Positions 9,149-18,623 of a stretch of 64,000 nt of DNA are shown here, piece by piece. The position numbers and the translations under genes are program-made. Origin of the DNA: Haloferula helveola (GTDB taxonomy: Bacteria; Verrucomicrobiota; Verrucomicrobiia; Verrucomicrobiales; Akkermansiaceae). The first letter of the stretch is position 1. Each line of letters starts with the position of its first letter. The notes beneath the pieces are model-generated. The model did no database searches and was not told where the DNA came from. It was given only the letters and a program-made list of their open reading frames with translations. The stretch is taken from contig NZ_AP024702.1 of assembly GCF_037076345.1 (NCBI RefSeq), positions 2,666,001 to 2,730,000 of the forward strand, read 5' to 3'.

Positions 9149-9772
9149 ATGAAGACCTCCGACCGAAACCGGCTAGGCCCCCTGCACTTTCTGAGCCTTC
9201 TTGTTGTGGCAGGTGCCATGTTTCTCTGCTCGTGCGCCGACTCTGCGATCCGGACCACGCCGCCGCCGCCGGGCATGGGGGTGCTGGACACGACACCGGA
9301 CCTGCCCCGGCGCGATCGCATCGATGACCTGCGGATCGTCGCGGTGAACGGTCGGCCTGCGAAGGGGGACGAAGCGGAGTTGAGTCCCGGTAGGAATCGA
9401 GTGCGGGTGCGGTTCAGTTGGCCGCAGGGTGGGCAGCAGGAACTCGATCTCGATTTCAACGTGAGGCCGGGGAAGATTTATGCGGTCTACTGCGACGTCG
9501 ATCCGCCGCTTGCCCACCATGCGGGAGCCCTTGCCCGGGGAACCGGCAGCATGCTTGAGGGGGCCGACAACGATCCCTTTGCTCCGATTGGTGCGGGCCT
9601 TGCGGTGGCGGCCATTGCGCCATTCCTTGTCGCTGAAGCCTCGACGATGCGGGTAAGCGACCAGTCGGCGCCGGCCACCCGCGTGGACCTCATGGTGGTC
9701 GCCCAGCATTCCTCCGAGGGCATCGTGTGCAACCGGCGGGTGTATCCGAACGGAAGGATCGAGAAGCGGTAG
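9149..9772 (+). CDS. Lipoprotein, unknown function
   Basis: 207 residues from the ATG at 9149. The N-terminal hydrophobic stretch ends in AMFLCSC, a lipobox-like site, followed by a proline-rich segment (TTPPPPGMG). The body predicts beta strands (IVAVNGRPAKGDEAEL, VRVRFSWPQGGQQELDLDF) and a glycine/alanine-rich segment near residue 145-170. An upstream GTG at 9110 is in frame but would bury the signal peptide. No family was recognised; a periplasmic lipoprotein is most likely. Confidence 0.65.
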   Translation: MKTSDRNRLGPLHFLSLLVVAGAMFLCSCADSAIRTTPPPPGMGVLDTTPDLPRRDRIDDLRIVAVNGRPAKGDEAELSPGRNRVRVRFSWPQGGQQELDLDFNVRPGKIYAVYCDVDPPLAHHAGALARGTGSMLEGADNDPFAPIGAGLAVAAIAPFLVAEASTMRVSDQSAPATRVDLMVVAQHSSEGIVCNRRVYPNGRIEKR

Positions 9773-9790
9773 AGAGGGAGCTTCCTCCGA

Positions 9791-10870
9791 TCACTCCTCA
9801 AGCAGCGTGACCATCCGGTCGGCCAGTGACTTGCCGATGAGGAAGTAGCTCTCGGCGCTGTGGTTCCAGTGATGGCCCATGGTGCTGGGCGAGTCCTTGG
9901 GATCGGACCAGAAAGGACGGGTGTCGATCGACAGAACCTTGGCCGGCTTGCCGACGCCGGTGGCCCACAGTTGGGCCTTCTCGACCGCGGTATAGCCTTC
10001 GTAGGGCGGCTCTTCGACCGGACCCGCGTTGCCCATGCCGGTCGAAGCGATGACGAAGGGCAGGTCCGGGTTGCCGAACTCCGTGCGAACGTCCGCGATG
10101 AAGTCGGGGAGGTTGTCCTTGTACTCGGGCGCGAACTCCTTGCTGACCCGGTCGTTGAAACCCTGGTGCCAGGCGAAACCGACGATCTGGTAGCCTTTGC
10201 CTTTCCATTCGGGAAATTCCTCGCCGAGCTTGTCGAGCACCTCATGGGAGTAATCGAAGATCGCTTTATAGAAGGGCCCGACTTCCCCACCGCGATGCTT
10301 CACCATACTCGGCGAACGGAAGTCGGATGCCAATGCCCGGCCGCCCCACGCGGTCTTGATGATGAGCACTTCGTCGTCCTTGTAGTAGTCGCCGATGATC
10401 TGCCCGAAGCCATACTCCGGGCCGAACCAGTTGCCGGTGCTGGTCAAGGGGCCGAGATCTCCCTTGCGGATCTGGCCGCCCAACTTGCCCGAGCCGCCGT
10501 GTCGCCACCACAGTTTGACGTCGGAGCGGGTCTTCCAGGCACTGGTCTGCGGCTGGCTCGGGTCTTCCAGCAGCGAGGCGTAATCGTACTCGGGATAGTT
10601 GGCATCGTTGATCGCCATCTCGCGCAAACAGCGCACGCCACCTTTGATCTCCTTTGGGACGTCCTTCTTGCCCTTTTCCCACTCGGGGTTGCCGCCGTCC
10701 TCGGTTTTGCCGTAACCGACCATGTTCGACTGACCGGCGAGGATGAAGACCTTCACGCCATCGGGGTCGTTGTCCCATGCCTTCGACTCAGCAGATGCGA
10801 TGGGTGCTGCGGCAAAAGCGAGGCCCGCGAGTGTCGTGGCGATGGAGCGCCGTCTCGTGTTCTTTTCCAT
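9791..10870 (-). CDS. Secreted SGNH esterase, sialate O-acetylesterase family
   Basis: 359 residues from MEKNTRRRS at 10870, with a signal peptide (to about IASAES). Block I is FILAGQSNM at residues 42-50, with the catalytic Ser in GQSN (Ser48), the hallmark of the sialate O-acetylesterase/DUF303 SGNH group. The GFAWHQGFND segment carries the usual WHQG block, and the C-terminal HWNHSAESYFLIG carries a candidate catalytic His. The family removes acetyl groups from sugars such as sialic acid or xylan. Its place near a sialidase and sulfatases fits glycan breakdown. An ATG at 10882 would add 4 residues. Confidence 0.8.
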   Translation of the reverse strand: MEKNTRRRSIATTLAGLAFAAAPIASAESKAWDNDPDGVKVFILAGQSNMVGYGKTEDGGNPEWEKGKKDVPKEIKGGVRCLREMAINDANYPEYDYASLLEDPSQPQTSAWKTRSDVKLWWRHGGSGKLGGQIRKGDLGPLTSTGNWFGPEYGFGQIIGDYYKDDEVLIIKTAWGGRALASDFRSPSMVKHRGGEVGPFYKAIFDYSHEVLDKLGEEFPEWKGKGYQIVGFAWHQGFNDRVSKEFAPEYKDNLPDFIADVRTEFGNPDLPFVIASTGMGNAGPVEEPPYEGYTAVEKAQLWATGVGKPAKVLSIDTRPFWSDPKDSPSTMGHHWNHSAESYFLIGKSLADRMVTLLEE

Positions 10871-10901
10871 GGGGCATGGCATACGCTGCCCCGGAGCCCC
10901 T

Positions 10902-11426
10902 TCATGCAGCGCGACTCATCATCAGGCAAATGATTCCGATGAAGAGGCTGAACCCGATCGACGAGGTCATGGCGGTCCAGAAGGTGGGGTAGATCGGATG
11001 AAGTAGCGTGAAGACCAGCGAACCGATCAGGAACAGGGAGCCCATGCCGGTCGACGGTTCGGAGGCGTCGAAGTTCTTTGCCTCCCAACGGACGACGTCG
11101 ACCGCGAAACCGAACATGTCCCCGAGAGCTTCGAATACGGAAGCGTCGAGAGCCCCTCTCGCGACCGCCATCAGGCCGACCAGCAGCACGGCATGGAGGA
11201 CGAGCGCGGTGACGACCACCGTGCCTCGCCATTTCCAGACGAAGCGGTGCAGGGCGTAAGCGGCCCCGCCGATGAGCAGGGTGACCGGTATGGAGATCCC
11301 GACGAGGATCTCGTCCTTCATCAGTTCCACCAGAATCCAGATCCACGCGGCGAGTGCCGGAACGGACAGCGCGAACCCGAGCCAGCTCATGCGCCGCTTC
11401 CACTGTCGCTCCGGTTCCGCGCTCAT
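10902..11426 (-). CDS. Membrane protein with about four transmembrane segments
   Basis: 174 residues. After a basic N-terminus (MSAEPERQWKRRM) there are hydrophobic segments near residues 14-35, 40-58, 68-90 and two close together at about 127-172. A soluble loop (DASVFEALGDMFGFAVDVVRWEAKNFD) lies in the middle. No conserved catalytic motif is seen. It lies 31 bases upstream of the SGNH esterase gene on the same strand and could be co-transcribed with it. Function unknown. Confidence 0.6.
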   Translation of the reverse strand: MSAEPERQWKRRMSWLGFALSVPALAAWIWILVELMKDEILVGISIPVTLLIGGAAYALHRFVWKWRGTVVVTALVLHAVLLVGLMAVARGALDASVFEALGDMFGFAVDVVRWEAKNFDASEPSTGMGSLFLIGSLVFTLLHPIYPTFWTAMTSSIGFSLFIGIICLMMSRAA

Positions 11427-11567
11427 GCGGTCGAGTGAGCGAATGGCGGGAGCCTTGTCAATCGCCCGGTGTCATGGCGAGCAGACCGTGCGTAACAGGG
11501 AGGAGATGTTGGGGATTGTGACACCAGAATTCCAGAGTGACCGATGGCAGTCCCATGGTGTCTCTGG

Positions 11568-12008
11568 TTAGGGATACCCGGCGAGGCCCCCCGCCGAATA
11601 GAGCAACAGGAGCGACGCGGTCTCGATCGCGCTTTCAACCGCACTCTCGGTGTCTTCTTCGTCCAGTTCCTCTCCCAAACGGGCCTTTTTCTCGGGGGCC
11701 ATCGCCGCGAGGGCCTCGGAGGTCAGCTCCCGGCTGGAGAGATCGGCGCTGCCTCGGTCCGGAATGAAGAAGCGCGTCCCGGCGGAGTCGCCCGCATAGA
11801 CCCAGGAGCCTTGTCGGTACCCCGTCGGCGCTTCCCGGGGCAGTCCCTTGGGATAGTAGGTCGGAGGGTTCGTGCGTGCCCGATACCAATGGCCGGTTTC
11901 AAGCGCGGACGGACCGGTGAATCGTGGCTCCGCGGTCCCGCACGAGGTGAAACTCATGCAGCCGCACAGCACGACCGCTACGACGATGGGTGTGAGGGGA
12001 ATCGACAT
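11568..12008 (-). CDS. Lipoprotein, unknown function
   Basis: 146 residues from the ATG at 12006-12008. The start MSIPLTPIVVAVVLCGCMSF is a hydrophobic stretch with cysteines that can serve as the lipobox cysteine (VLCGC or FTSC). The centre has WYRARTNPPTYYPKGLPREAP and GSWVYAGDSAGTRFFIPD; the C-terminus is acidic then hydrophobic (ESAIETASLLLLYSAGG). The ORF extends upstream to 12071 but that part is not signal-like. No family recognised. Confidence 0.6.
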   Translation of the reverse strand: MSIPLTPIVVAVVLCGCMSFTSCGTAEPRFTGPSALETGHWYRARTNPPTYYPKGLPREAPTGYRQGSWVYAGDSAGTRFFIPDRGSADLSSRELTSEALAAMAPEKKARLGEELDEEDTESAVESAIETASLLLLYSAGGLAGYP

Positions 12009-12212
12009 GGGTATGTGGGATTGCGAGTTGCGGTGAGGGAAGTGGAGTCCGCTCTCTGAAGTTCGCGGCATCGACCCGGCGTCCTATTCTTCCGGATTCG
12101 ACCCTGTAAGTTACGGGTCGATTCTCTGGCGGGCAGCAGGGGTGAGTCGGCCTCGGCGCCGAGAGAGAGGGGAATTCATTCTTCAAAGCCATTTGGATTC
12201 CCCTTTTCCGGG

Positions 12213-12350
12213 TACCTGATCGACGCCGGTCTCGCCGCAGAACCCATGTTCCCCGGATTCAGGACCTCGCTCGGGAGCACCCCTCACGAGTTCGTTTCAG
12301 TGGTCCTTGCGAGCAAGGGCGCCCACACATCCCGGGGCTGTCTTCGGTAG
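12213..12350 (+). pseudogene. Remnant resembling the C-terminus of an AraC-type regulator
   Basis: In the 447-base gap between 12009 and 12455 the plus strand reads YLIDAGLAAEPMFPGFRTSL, then GSTPHEFV, and stops at 12348-12350. This resembles the second helix-turn-helix of AraC regulators (F..FR...G.TP.EF). Nothing else of such a gene is present. A short decayed remnant is one reading; chance similarity is the other. Apart from this, the gap holds only the presumed promoter regions of its neighbours. Confidence 0.3.
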
Positions 12351-12455
12351 TGGGGTGAAGCACTACGTTGACCTACCTCGGGCCTCGGCCTAGTGTGGGC
12401 CCATCGTGCTCCCACGCTTCCACACAGGGCTTGTGGCGGGCGCCCCCCAGATGTG

Positions 12456-14687
12456 ATGAGAGTTTCCCCCCCAATCCGCTCCGGTGCCGTCCTGCTCAGC
12501 ATGTGGTTGTTGCCTTGGACGGTGGGCGCGACCGGTTTTGTGTGGACCGGCGGGAACGGCCAGGATTGGGATGACTCGGGAAATTGGGATCTGCTTTCGG
12601 GTTTTCCCGGGTCCGGTGACACCGCCGCCTTCGATGCTTCGGCGAGCGGGTTTTCGGTGAACCTCAATGGCGGGCAGTTTGCCGATACGCTCGATTTCTC
12701 GGGGTCCGGTGCTTATGCGGTCGGAGGAGGTTCTCTGAATCTGACGATCGGGGACATCGGGGTTGCATCGGCCGCCGTGACCCACTCGTTCACCGGAGAT
12801 ATCGACATCGCGGGTGACGGGTTCTCCACGTTCTGCACGTGGTCGATCGGAGCGGGCGCCACCTTCGATCTTTCGGGCCAGCTTTCGACCCAGAGCCTCG
12901 TCATCAAGCAAGGCGACGGGACCCTCCGGCTCTCCAATCCAGGCAACAGTTTTCCTCTGGGGATGAACTTCGAGGGCGGGACGCTCTCGGTCAGCGGTCC
13001 CGGTGCGACGCCGCTGTTCCTCAATATGGGTGACAACACCACGCTCGATGTCACTGCCGCGCACACCAACAGCACCGGGTTCTCCATCGGGAGCACAACC
13101 ATTCACAACGATGTCGACTTCACGGTCAGCGGACCGGTCGCCGACTATTTCGCCGCGCCGACGGGCGGGAACCTGATCAAGACCGGAAGCGGCAAGCTGA
13201 CGCTGTCGAATGCCTCCAACAGCTACACGATGGGCACGAACGTGTTCGGAGGGGTGCTGTCGATCGGTGCCGACGGGGCCCTCGGTTCGAGTTTCGCCCC
13301 GGTCTTCATGGAAAACGGAACGACCCTTGAGGTGACGGCGCCGCAATCGACGAACCGCACCTACTACGTCGGGAATACCACCTTCCACAGCGACTTTGAC
13401 TTCACCTTGAACTCCGGCCTTGCCGAGAATTTCGCGGCCGTGGGACCGTTCGTGCTGACCAAGACGGGATCCGGAAGTCTGGTTCTCAATGCCGCAGGCA
13501 GTTTCTCGGGTCTGATCAGCATGCAACAGAACACGCTCGTGCTCGGAGGAGCGGGGCCCTTCCCGGCCAGCATCGACCTGTCCGACGCGACTCTCGAGGT
13601 CGACTTCGCGCAGTCGGGCAACGGCCCCGTAAGCATCTACGGTGTCTGTAGTATCCAAACTGATGCGGATTTCCAACTGAACTCCCAGATCTTCAGTTTC
13701 GCTCCGTTCCCCGTGCTCAAGAAGATCGGTCCGGCGTCGCTGACCCTGGCCGAGGCGGGCAACTACTCCGGCGAGACCCAGGTGCTTGCCGGCACCCTGC
13801 TGGCGAACAACCTGTTCGGTTCGGCGACGGGTGCCAGCGATGTCACGGTGTTCGACGGTGCGACCCTTGGCGGAACGGGAGCCGTCGGCGGCGGTTTGGT
13901 GACCGTCAACCCGGGAGCGAAGATCGCACCGGGTGCGAGCGTCGGAGCGCTGACGGTTTCGGGTGCCCTCGCAATGTCGTCAGGCAGCGAACTCGAGATG
14001 GAAATCGACGGAACTCCCGCCAACCAGCACGACGTCCTTCAGGTCAACGGATCGGTGCAACTGGGAGGTGCCCTGCTATTGGATCTCGGCTACGCGCCCA
14101 CGATTGGCGACAGCTTCGTGATCATCGAGAATGACGGTGCCGACCCGGTCGTCGGGACTTTTTCGGACGGGGCGGCGGTAAGCGCGACCTTTGGCGGTGG
14201 CACCCATTTCTTTCTTATCGATTACTCCGCGGGAGACGGCAACGACGTCGGGCTTGCCGCAGTCAGCGGCTTCGACCATGCCGTGGCTCTTACCGGTCTG
14301 ACCGGTCCGGATGCCGGCCCCGATGCGATACCTTTCGGCGACGGGGTTCCGAACCTTCTGAAGTATGCGTTCGGGATGGACCTCTCCGGATCCGATGCCC
14401 ATCGCCTGATCCCGGGATCGGGCTTCAGCGGGCTCCCGGCCATCGATGTCGAGATCTCCGTGGGCGGTGGCATTTTCCGGGTGGAGTTCGTGCGGCGGGT
14501 CGGGGGAGAACTCGACTATGCGGCGAGAAAGAGTCCGGACCTGTCGTCGCCGGTATGGACCGACCTGACCGACACTCCCACCGTCACGCCGATCGGCTCG
14601 GACTACGAGCGGGTCGTGTATGAGGAACCGTTCGACCTCCTGTCGGACCCCCGGGGCTTCGTGCGTGTCGAGGTCAGCCTGAATTGA
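12456..14687 (+). CDS. Secreted autotransporter-type beta-strand-repeat protein
   Basis: 743 residues from the ATG at 12456, with a signal peptide up to about VGATG. It opens with FVWTGGNGQDWDDSGNWD, the usual start of autotransporter-associated beta-strand-repeat proteins. Repeats such as LIKTGSGKLTLSNASNSYTM, VLTKTGSGSLVLNAAGSFSG and LKKIGPASLTLAEAGNYSG, each followed by a glycine-rich strand, form a beta-helix stalk to about residue 600. The last 130 residues (from DHAVALTGLTGPDAG, with NLLKYAFGMD) form the C-terminal module common in secreted verrucomicrobial proteins. No catalytic residues are seen, so a surface or adhesion role is likely. Confidence 0.8.
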   Translation: MRVSPPIRSGAVLLSMWLLPWTVGATGFVWTGGNGQDWDDSGNWDLLSGFPGSGDTAAFDASASGFSVNLNGGQFADTLDFSGSGAYAVGGGSLNLTIGDIGVASAAVTHSFTGDIDIAGDGFSTFCTWSIGAGATFDLSGQLSTQSLVIKQGDGTLRLSNPGNSFPLGMNFEGGTLSVSGPGATPLFLNMGDNTTLDVTAAHTNSTGFSIGSTTIHNDVDFTVSGPVADYFAAPTGGNLIKTGSGKLTLSNASNSYTMGTNVFGGVLSIGADGALGSSFAPVFMENGTTLEVTAPQSTNRTYYVGNTTFHSDFDFTLNSGLAENFAAVGPFVLTKTGSGSLVLNAAGSFSGLISMQQNTLVLGGAGPFPASIDLSDATLEVDFAQSGNGPVSIYGVCSIQTDADFQLNSQIFSFAPFPVLKKIGPASLTLAEAGNYSGETQVLAGTLLANNLFGSATGASDVTVFDGATLGGTGAVGGGLVTVNPGAKIAPGASVGALTVSGALAMSSGSELEMEIDGTPANQHDVLQVNGSVQLGGALLLDLGYAPTIGDSFVIIENDGADPVVGTFSDGAAVSATFGGGTHFFLIDYSAGDGNDVGLAAVSGFDHAVALTGLTGPDAGPDAIPFGDGVPNLLKYAFGMDLSGSDAHRLIPGSGFSGLPAIDVEISVGGGIFRVEFVRRVGGELDYAARKSPDLSSPVWTDLTDTPTVTPIGSDYERVVYEEPFDLLSDPRGFVRVEVSLN

Positions 14688-14757
14688 TGCTGGCTCGTCA
14701 CCTGACCCTCGGAGTCCTCGAACCCAACCGTCGCTTGAACCAACAACAACCTTCACG

Positions 14758-15285
14758 ATGAATGTTATCCGCCTGATCTTCCCCGGACTCGCCGCCTGCG
14801 GCGCTTTCCTGTTATCTCTTGCCACTGCGGATGAATTCGATCCGGACAAGTTGCTCGAACTCGAAAGAAGCGAAAAGTTCACCTTGGGGGAAGATGCCAG
14901 AGGCGCGGACGTGTCCGTCGGCACGATGTCGGTCGAGAGTTATGCGGTCATCCATGGAGCGGCGGAGGAGCCGCGGCTGAATTCCATCGCAATCCATCTG
15001 GTGGGGAAGCATGACGACCGAACCAAGGTCGAATTTGAATTCGTCAAGATCACCTTCTTCGAACCTGGTCCGGGAAAGCCTCTGAGGGTCAGCTACGACG
15101 AAAAAAGGAAGTTCCTCAGCGTACGCTACCCCCACAGCTACCTTGCTTCGATCCTTGAAGTGCTCAAGCGCCAGGACAAACGGATCTTCGCTCACTACCG
15201 TCGGTACGAGAGGTCGGACAGTCCTCCGCACGAGTGGTTTGAGATGACGGCCTGGGGAATTCCGCCGGGCCCGGCGAAGCCATAA
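14758..15285 (+). CDS. Secreted protein, unknown function
   Basis: 175 residues from the ATG at 14758. A signal peptide (MNVIRLIFPGLAACGAFLLS, cut near ATADE) is followed by a charged, mixed alpha/beta domain with segments such as LNSIAIHLVGKHDDRTKVEF and PHEWFEMTAWGIPPG. No family was recognised. It follows the beta-repeat gene by 70 bases on the same strand and may be transcribed with it. Confidence 0.55.
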   Translation: MNVIRLIFPGLAACGAFLLSLATADEFDPDKLLELERSEKFTLGEDARGADVSVGTMSVESYAVIHGAAEEPRLNSIAIHLVGKHDDRTKVEFEFVKITFFEPGPGKPLRVSYDEKRKFLSVRYPHSYLASILEVLKRQDKRIFAHYRRYERSDSPPHEWFEMTAWGIPPGPAKP

Positions 15286-15415
15286 TGGGCTTGCACCGGC
15301 GTCTTCGAGGCTTTGCCGGTCCGGCCTTACGATCACAAATCCGGGAATTCGGTTTGAGCTTTCCCCCCGCTTCCTGTTCTTTGGAAGACCAACCCGGTCG
15401 ACTTCACCGATCTCC

Positions 15416-16204
15416 GTGAAAAACCCGCTATTCTCCGGATTCAGGAACCCGCTGGCACCGTGCTTTTCGGCGCTGGCGCTCCTGTTTGCGGGCCATGCGC
15501 AGTCCGCGCTGATCGTGCACTACGATTTTAATTCGGAGGCGACACTGCTCACGGACTCGGCGGGCACCCGCGATCTGGTGGAACTGGACGACAATGGGGG
15601 CAGCACCTCGCCCGTCTTCGTTTCAACCGTCACAGCAAGCAACGGCACCCGGGAAGGAGTGGTACGCTTCGCGGGAAACGTGAATACGAACGACCCCTTC
15701 ACCTATCTGCAGAACAACGACGGCGCCTTCACGCTGAGCAGTTTCACGGTTGCCTACTGGGTCCGCACCGATTCGAGCAATCAGGGGGGATTCAAGGGGA
15801 TCTTCACGTCGGGGAATTCCGGCGAGATGCAGTTCGACAATCACAACGGCGTCTACCGGGGCATCACCGATGCCGGAACCGTGAACTTCACCGAAACCGT
15901 GCCCATCAACCGGTGGGACCACATCGCGCTGACTTATGACGGTACGACGACCCGCTGGTATTACAACGGTGCGGAGGTTGCCAACTCGCCGGTCGCCGGC
16001 AACCCGGACAACAGCTTCCAGTTGATCCGGCTCGGGGGGAACCGCAACCTCGACAATTCCTTCAACGGCGACATGGACGACTTCCGGATCTACGACAACG
16101 CGCTCAGCGCGGGCGAGATCGCCGGTCTCGCCGCAATCCCGGAGCCGTCCGTCGCGTTGCTCGCCTGCCTCGGTCTCGCCGCAGTTGTGAGGCGGCGTCG
16201 TTGA
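15416..16204 (+). CDS. LamG-domain protein with PEP-CTERM sorting signal
   Basis: 262 residues from a GTG at 15416; no in-frame ATG fits the signal peptide. The signal ends near HAQSALIVHYDF. A concanavalin/LamG-like domain follows, with FTVAYWVRTDSS, RWDHIALTYDGTTTRWYYNG and FNGDMDDFRIYDNALS. The C-terminus is a textbook PEP-CTERM tail: PEP motif at IPEPS, a hydrophobic segment, then RRRR at the end. Such proteins are handled by an exosortase and released to the envelope or matrix. It is convergent with a sulfatase gene 19 bases away. Confidence 0.85.
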   Translation: MKNPLFSGFRNPLAPCFSALALLFAGHAQSALIVHYDFNSEATLLTDSAGTRDLVELDDNGGSTSPVFVSTVTASNGTREGVVRFAGNVNTNDPFTYLQNNDGAFTLSSFTVAYWVRTDSSNQGGFKGIFTSGNSGEMQFDNHNGVYRGITDAGTVNFTETVPINRWDHIALTYDGTTTRWYYNGAEVANSPVAGNPDNSFQLIRLGGNRNLDNSFNGDMDDFRIYDNALSAGEIAGLAAIPEPSVALLACLGLAAVVRRRR

Positions 16205-16223
16205 GGCCGAAGAACAGAGCCGC

Positions 16224-17612
16224 TCACTCCGCCTGTCCCCAAACCTTGGGCACGACAAATCCTTCCGGCGCTTGGTTCGGCAACAGGTGCGGCTCGGCCG
16301 ACTCGGCTTTCAGCTCCTCCAGCTTCTTCCGCAAACGGGAGAGAACCTCGGGCTTCTCTCCGCTGAGGTCGTTTTTCTCGAACGGATCGTCCGCGATATT
16401 GAACAGCTCCCAGACCTCCGGTCCGTCGTGGGAATTGGCATTGGCCCGCACGCCTCCGTTGTGCACCAGCTTCCAGTCGCCCATCCGGATGGCGCCTTGG
16501 AAGGGAGTCACGTTGTGCAGGATGAACTCGTGAGGCGACGGCTTGCCCTCGGCGATCGTCGGCCACGCGTTCTTTCCATCCAGCGGCTTGCGTTGCTCGA
16601 ATCTGGCACCCGCCAGTCCGAGCAGCGTCGGGTAGAGATCGACGATGTGGAGCGGCTCCTTCACCACTCCGGGCTTCAGCTTTCCCTTCCATGACATGAT
16701 GGCCGGCACGCGGATCCCGCCTTCGTAGAGAAGTCCCTTCTCACCCCGAAGCTCGCCATTCGTTCCCGCCATGTTCATGCCGCCGTTGTCCGAGCAGAAA
16801 AACACGAGGGTATCCTCTTCGGGCAGATGCTTGGCGGCCGCTTCGAGGATCCGCCCGATTGCATCATCCATCGAGGTCACCATCGCCGCATAGACCTGAC
16901 GCCGCTTTTCCTTGTATCCCGGATTCCGCGCGATCTGGTCTTCGGGTGCCTGCCACGGCGAGTGGGGGGCGTTGAAGGGAACGTAGAGGAAGAGCGAACT
17001 CTCGGAATCGCGCGCGTCGTGCTCGGCGATGATCCGCACCGCTTCCTCACCGATCAGATCCGTGGCATAGCCCTCGTCGTCGTTGCGTCGGTCATCGTGA
17101 TGCCAGTCATGGCCGCCGTCGCGGATGTGGGTGAAGTAATCGATGGCGCCGTTGTAGTGGCCGTATTGTTTGTCGAAGCCGCGCCGGGTAGGCAGGTACT
17201 CGGGCTGGTGATGGCCGAGGTGCCACTTGCCGACGATCGCGGTGGAGTAGCCTGCCTTCTTCAATCCCTCCGGCAGCGTTTGCTCATCGAGTGGAAGGCC
17301 GTGCATCGCCCACGGGCGGACCACACCGCACTGCAGCCCCAGCCGGATCGGATAGCGACCGGTCAGCAACGCGCCGCGGGTCGGCGTGCACACCGGCTGC
17401 ACGTAAAACTGGCTGAGCCGGACCCCGTTCGTCGCCAGCCGGTCGATGTGAGGCGTCTTGATCCTGCTGCCGTGGTATCCGACGTCCTTCCAGCCGAGGT
17501 CATCCGCGACCATCACGATGACATGCGGGCCGGCGTTGGACGATCGTTTGGCAAACACCGGAGCGGCCACGATGGAAAGAACGGCCAGCAGGAGAACCCT
17601 CGGGGATTTCAT
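16224..17612 (-). CDS. Secreted sulfatase (arylsulfatase family)
   Basis: 462 residues with a signal peptide (MKSPRVLLLAVLSIVAAPVFA). The CTPTR motif at residues 75-79 is the C-x-P/S-x-R site whose cysteine is turned into formylglycine by a separate maturation enzyme. Metal-binding aspartates are visible in VADDLGW (residues 35-41), and GKWHLGH and FFCSDNGG are further family signatures. The enzyme hydrolyses sulfate esters, probably of a polysaccharide. The exact S1 subfamily cannot be told by eye. It is divergent from the GDSL hydrolase at 17720. Confidence 0.92.
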   Translation of the reverse strand: MKSPRVLLLAVLSIVAAPVFAKRSSNAGPHVIVMVADDLGWKDVGYHGSRIKTPHIDRLATNGVRLSQFYVQPVCTPTRGALLTGRYPIRLGLQCGVVRPWAMHGLPLDEQTLPEGLKKAGYSTAIVGKWHLGHHQPEYLPTRRGFDKQYGHYNGAIDYFTHIRDGGHDWHHDDRRNDDEGYATDLIGEEAVRIIAEHDARDSESSLFLYVPFNAPHSPWQAPEDQIARNPGYKEKRRQVYAAMVTSMDDAIGRILEAAAKHLPEEDTLVFFCSDNGGMNMAGTNGELRGEKGLLYEGGIRVPAIMSWKGKLKPGVVKEPLHIVDLYPTLLGLAGARFEQRKPLDGKNAWPTIAEGKPSPHEFILHNVTPFQGAIRMGDWKLVHNGGVRANANSHDGPEVWELFNIADDPFEKNDLSGEKPEVLSRLRKKLEELKAESAEPHLLPNQAPEGFVVPKVWGQAE

Positions 17613-17719
17613 TCCGCAAACCCATCAGGGATCGCGCGTCGTGTCGACCACACGTCTGTCTCCTCGGTGCGATGGGAAGGTCGCTTGTGCGGCTCCTCTT
17701 CCTCACCCAGACTCCTGCC

Positions 17720-18559
17720 ATGCGGAGATATGGATGGGTGCTGGTGGGACTGGCGACGGCGTTGCTCGGCTGCGATGGGGAACTTCCGGAACCTCCGCAA
17801 GTATCCGATGACCCGGCGCCAGCGGGACCAGGGTTCTGGGATCCGGTTCCGGAGTGTTCCAGCACCACCGCGCCCGAGATGATCCATGACGACTACTGGC
17901 GGGGTCAGTTCGAAAGGGTCAACCGCGAGGTGGCGCAGGCAGAGGACTGCCAGCTGGTGTTCTTCGGCGACTCGATCACCAAAGGTTGGACGCTGCTCGC
18001 CGCCCACGGCAAGGAGGTCTGGGACGAACGGTTCGCGAAGTATCACCCGATCAATATGGGGAACTCCGGCGACATCACGCCCGTCATGCTTTACCGCATC
18101 ACGCACGGGAACCTCGACTTTCCCGAAGGCGAGGCGCCACGGGTCGCGGTCTTGCTGTGCGGCACCAACAACTACGTCGTCAAGCAGAGCGACGGAGGCA
18201 AGGTGCAATGGGAACTCGGGATGGACACCCCGCCCGACGAAGTGGCTCAGGGCGTGCGCGCGATCGCACAGGAGTTCCGTCGCCGCCTGCCGGACACGCA
18301 CGTGATCCTGCTCGGCATCCTGCCGGTAAAGAACGCCGAGAAGTGGGCCAAGTGCCGGGAGACCAATCACATCCTCACCGATTACAACTATCCGCCTGAT
18401 GAGGTGACCTTCCTCGATCTGGAAGAGCATTTCATGAATGCCGACGGCACCTTGAAGGCCGGGCTTTTCACGGACGGCACGCACCTGACCGCCGATGGCT
18501 ACGCGGTCATGGCCGACGCGCTCCTGCCCGTGATCGAGAAGAACCTCGCGCAGCCCTAG
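17720..18559 (+). CDS. GDSL/SGNH hydrolase lipoprotein
   Basis: 279 residues from the ATG at 17720. The start MRRYGWVLVGLATALLGC ends in a lipobox, so the protein is likely membrane-anchored. Block I is LVFFGDSITKGW with the nucleophile at Ser85; block III is CGTNNYV; block V is DGTHLTADGYAVM with the catalytic Asp and His. The build matches platelet-activating-factor acetylhydrolase-like SGNH enzymes used in sugar deacetylation. Its neighbours, a sulfatase and a sialidase, suggest a shared glycan substrate. The convergent sialidase gene ends 64 bases away. Confidence 0.85.
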   Translation: MRRYGWVLVGLATALLGCDGELPEPPQVSDDPAPAGPGFWDPVPECSSTTAPEMIHDDYWRGQFERVNREVAQAEDCQLVFFGDSITKGWTLLAAHGKEVWDERFAKYHPINMGNSGDITPVMLYRITHGNLDFPEGEAPRVAVLLCGTNNYVVKQSDGGKVQWELGMDTPPDEVAQGVRAIAQEFRRRLPDTHVILLGILPVKNAEKWAKCRETNHILTDYNYPPDEVTFLDLEEHFMNADGTLKAGLFTDGTHLTADGYAVMADALLPVIEKNLAQP

Positions 18560-18623
18560 CGTAGCGGGGAACCGCCTCCCACCTCAGATACCGCCTCAAA
18601 GGATGCCGGCCGGCGTCCTCGAG

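Noticed and set aside
12390..13676. 428-codon minus-strand ORF
   Set aside because: Antisense to the beta-repeat gene with a signal peptide and repeats. A shadow.
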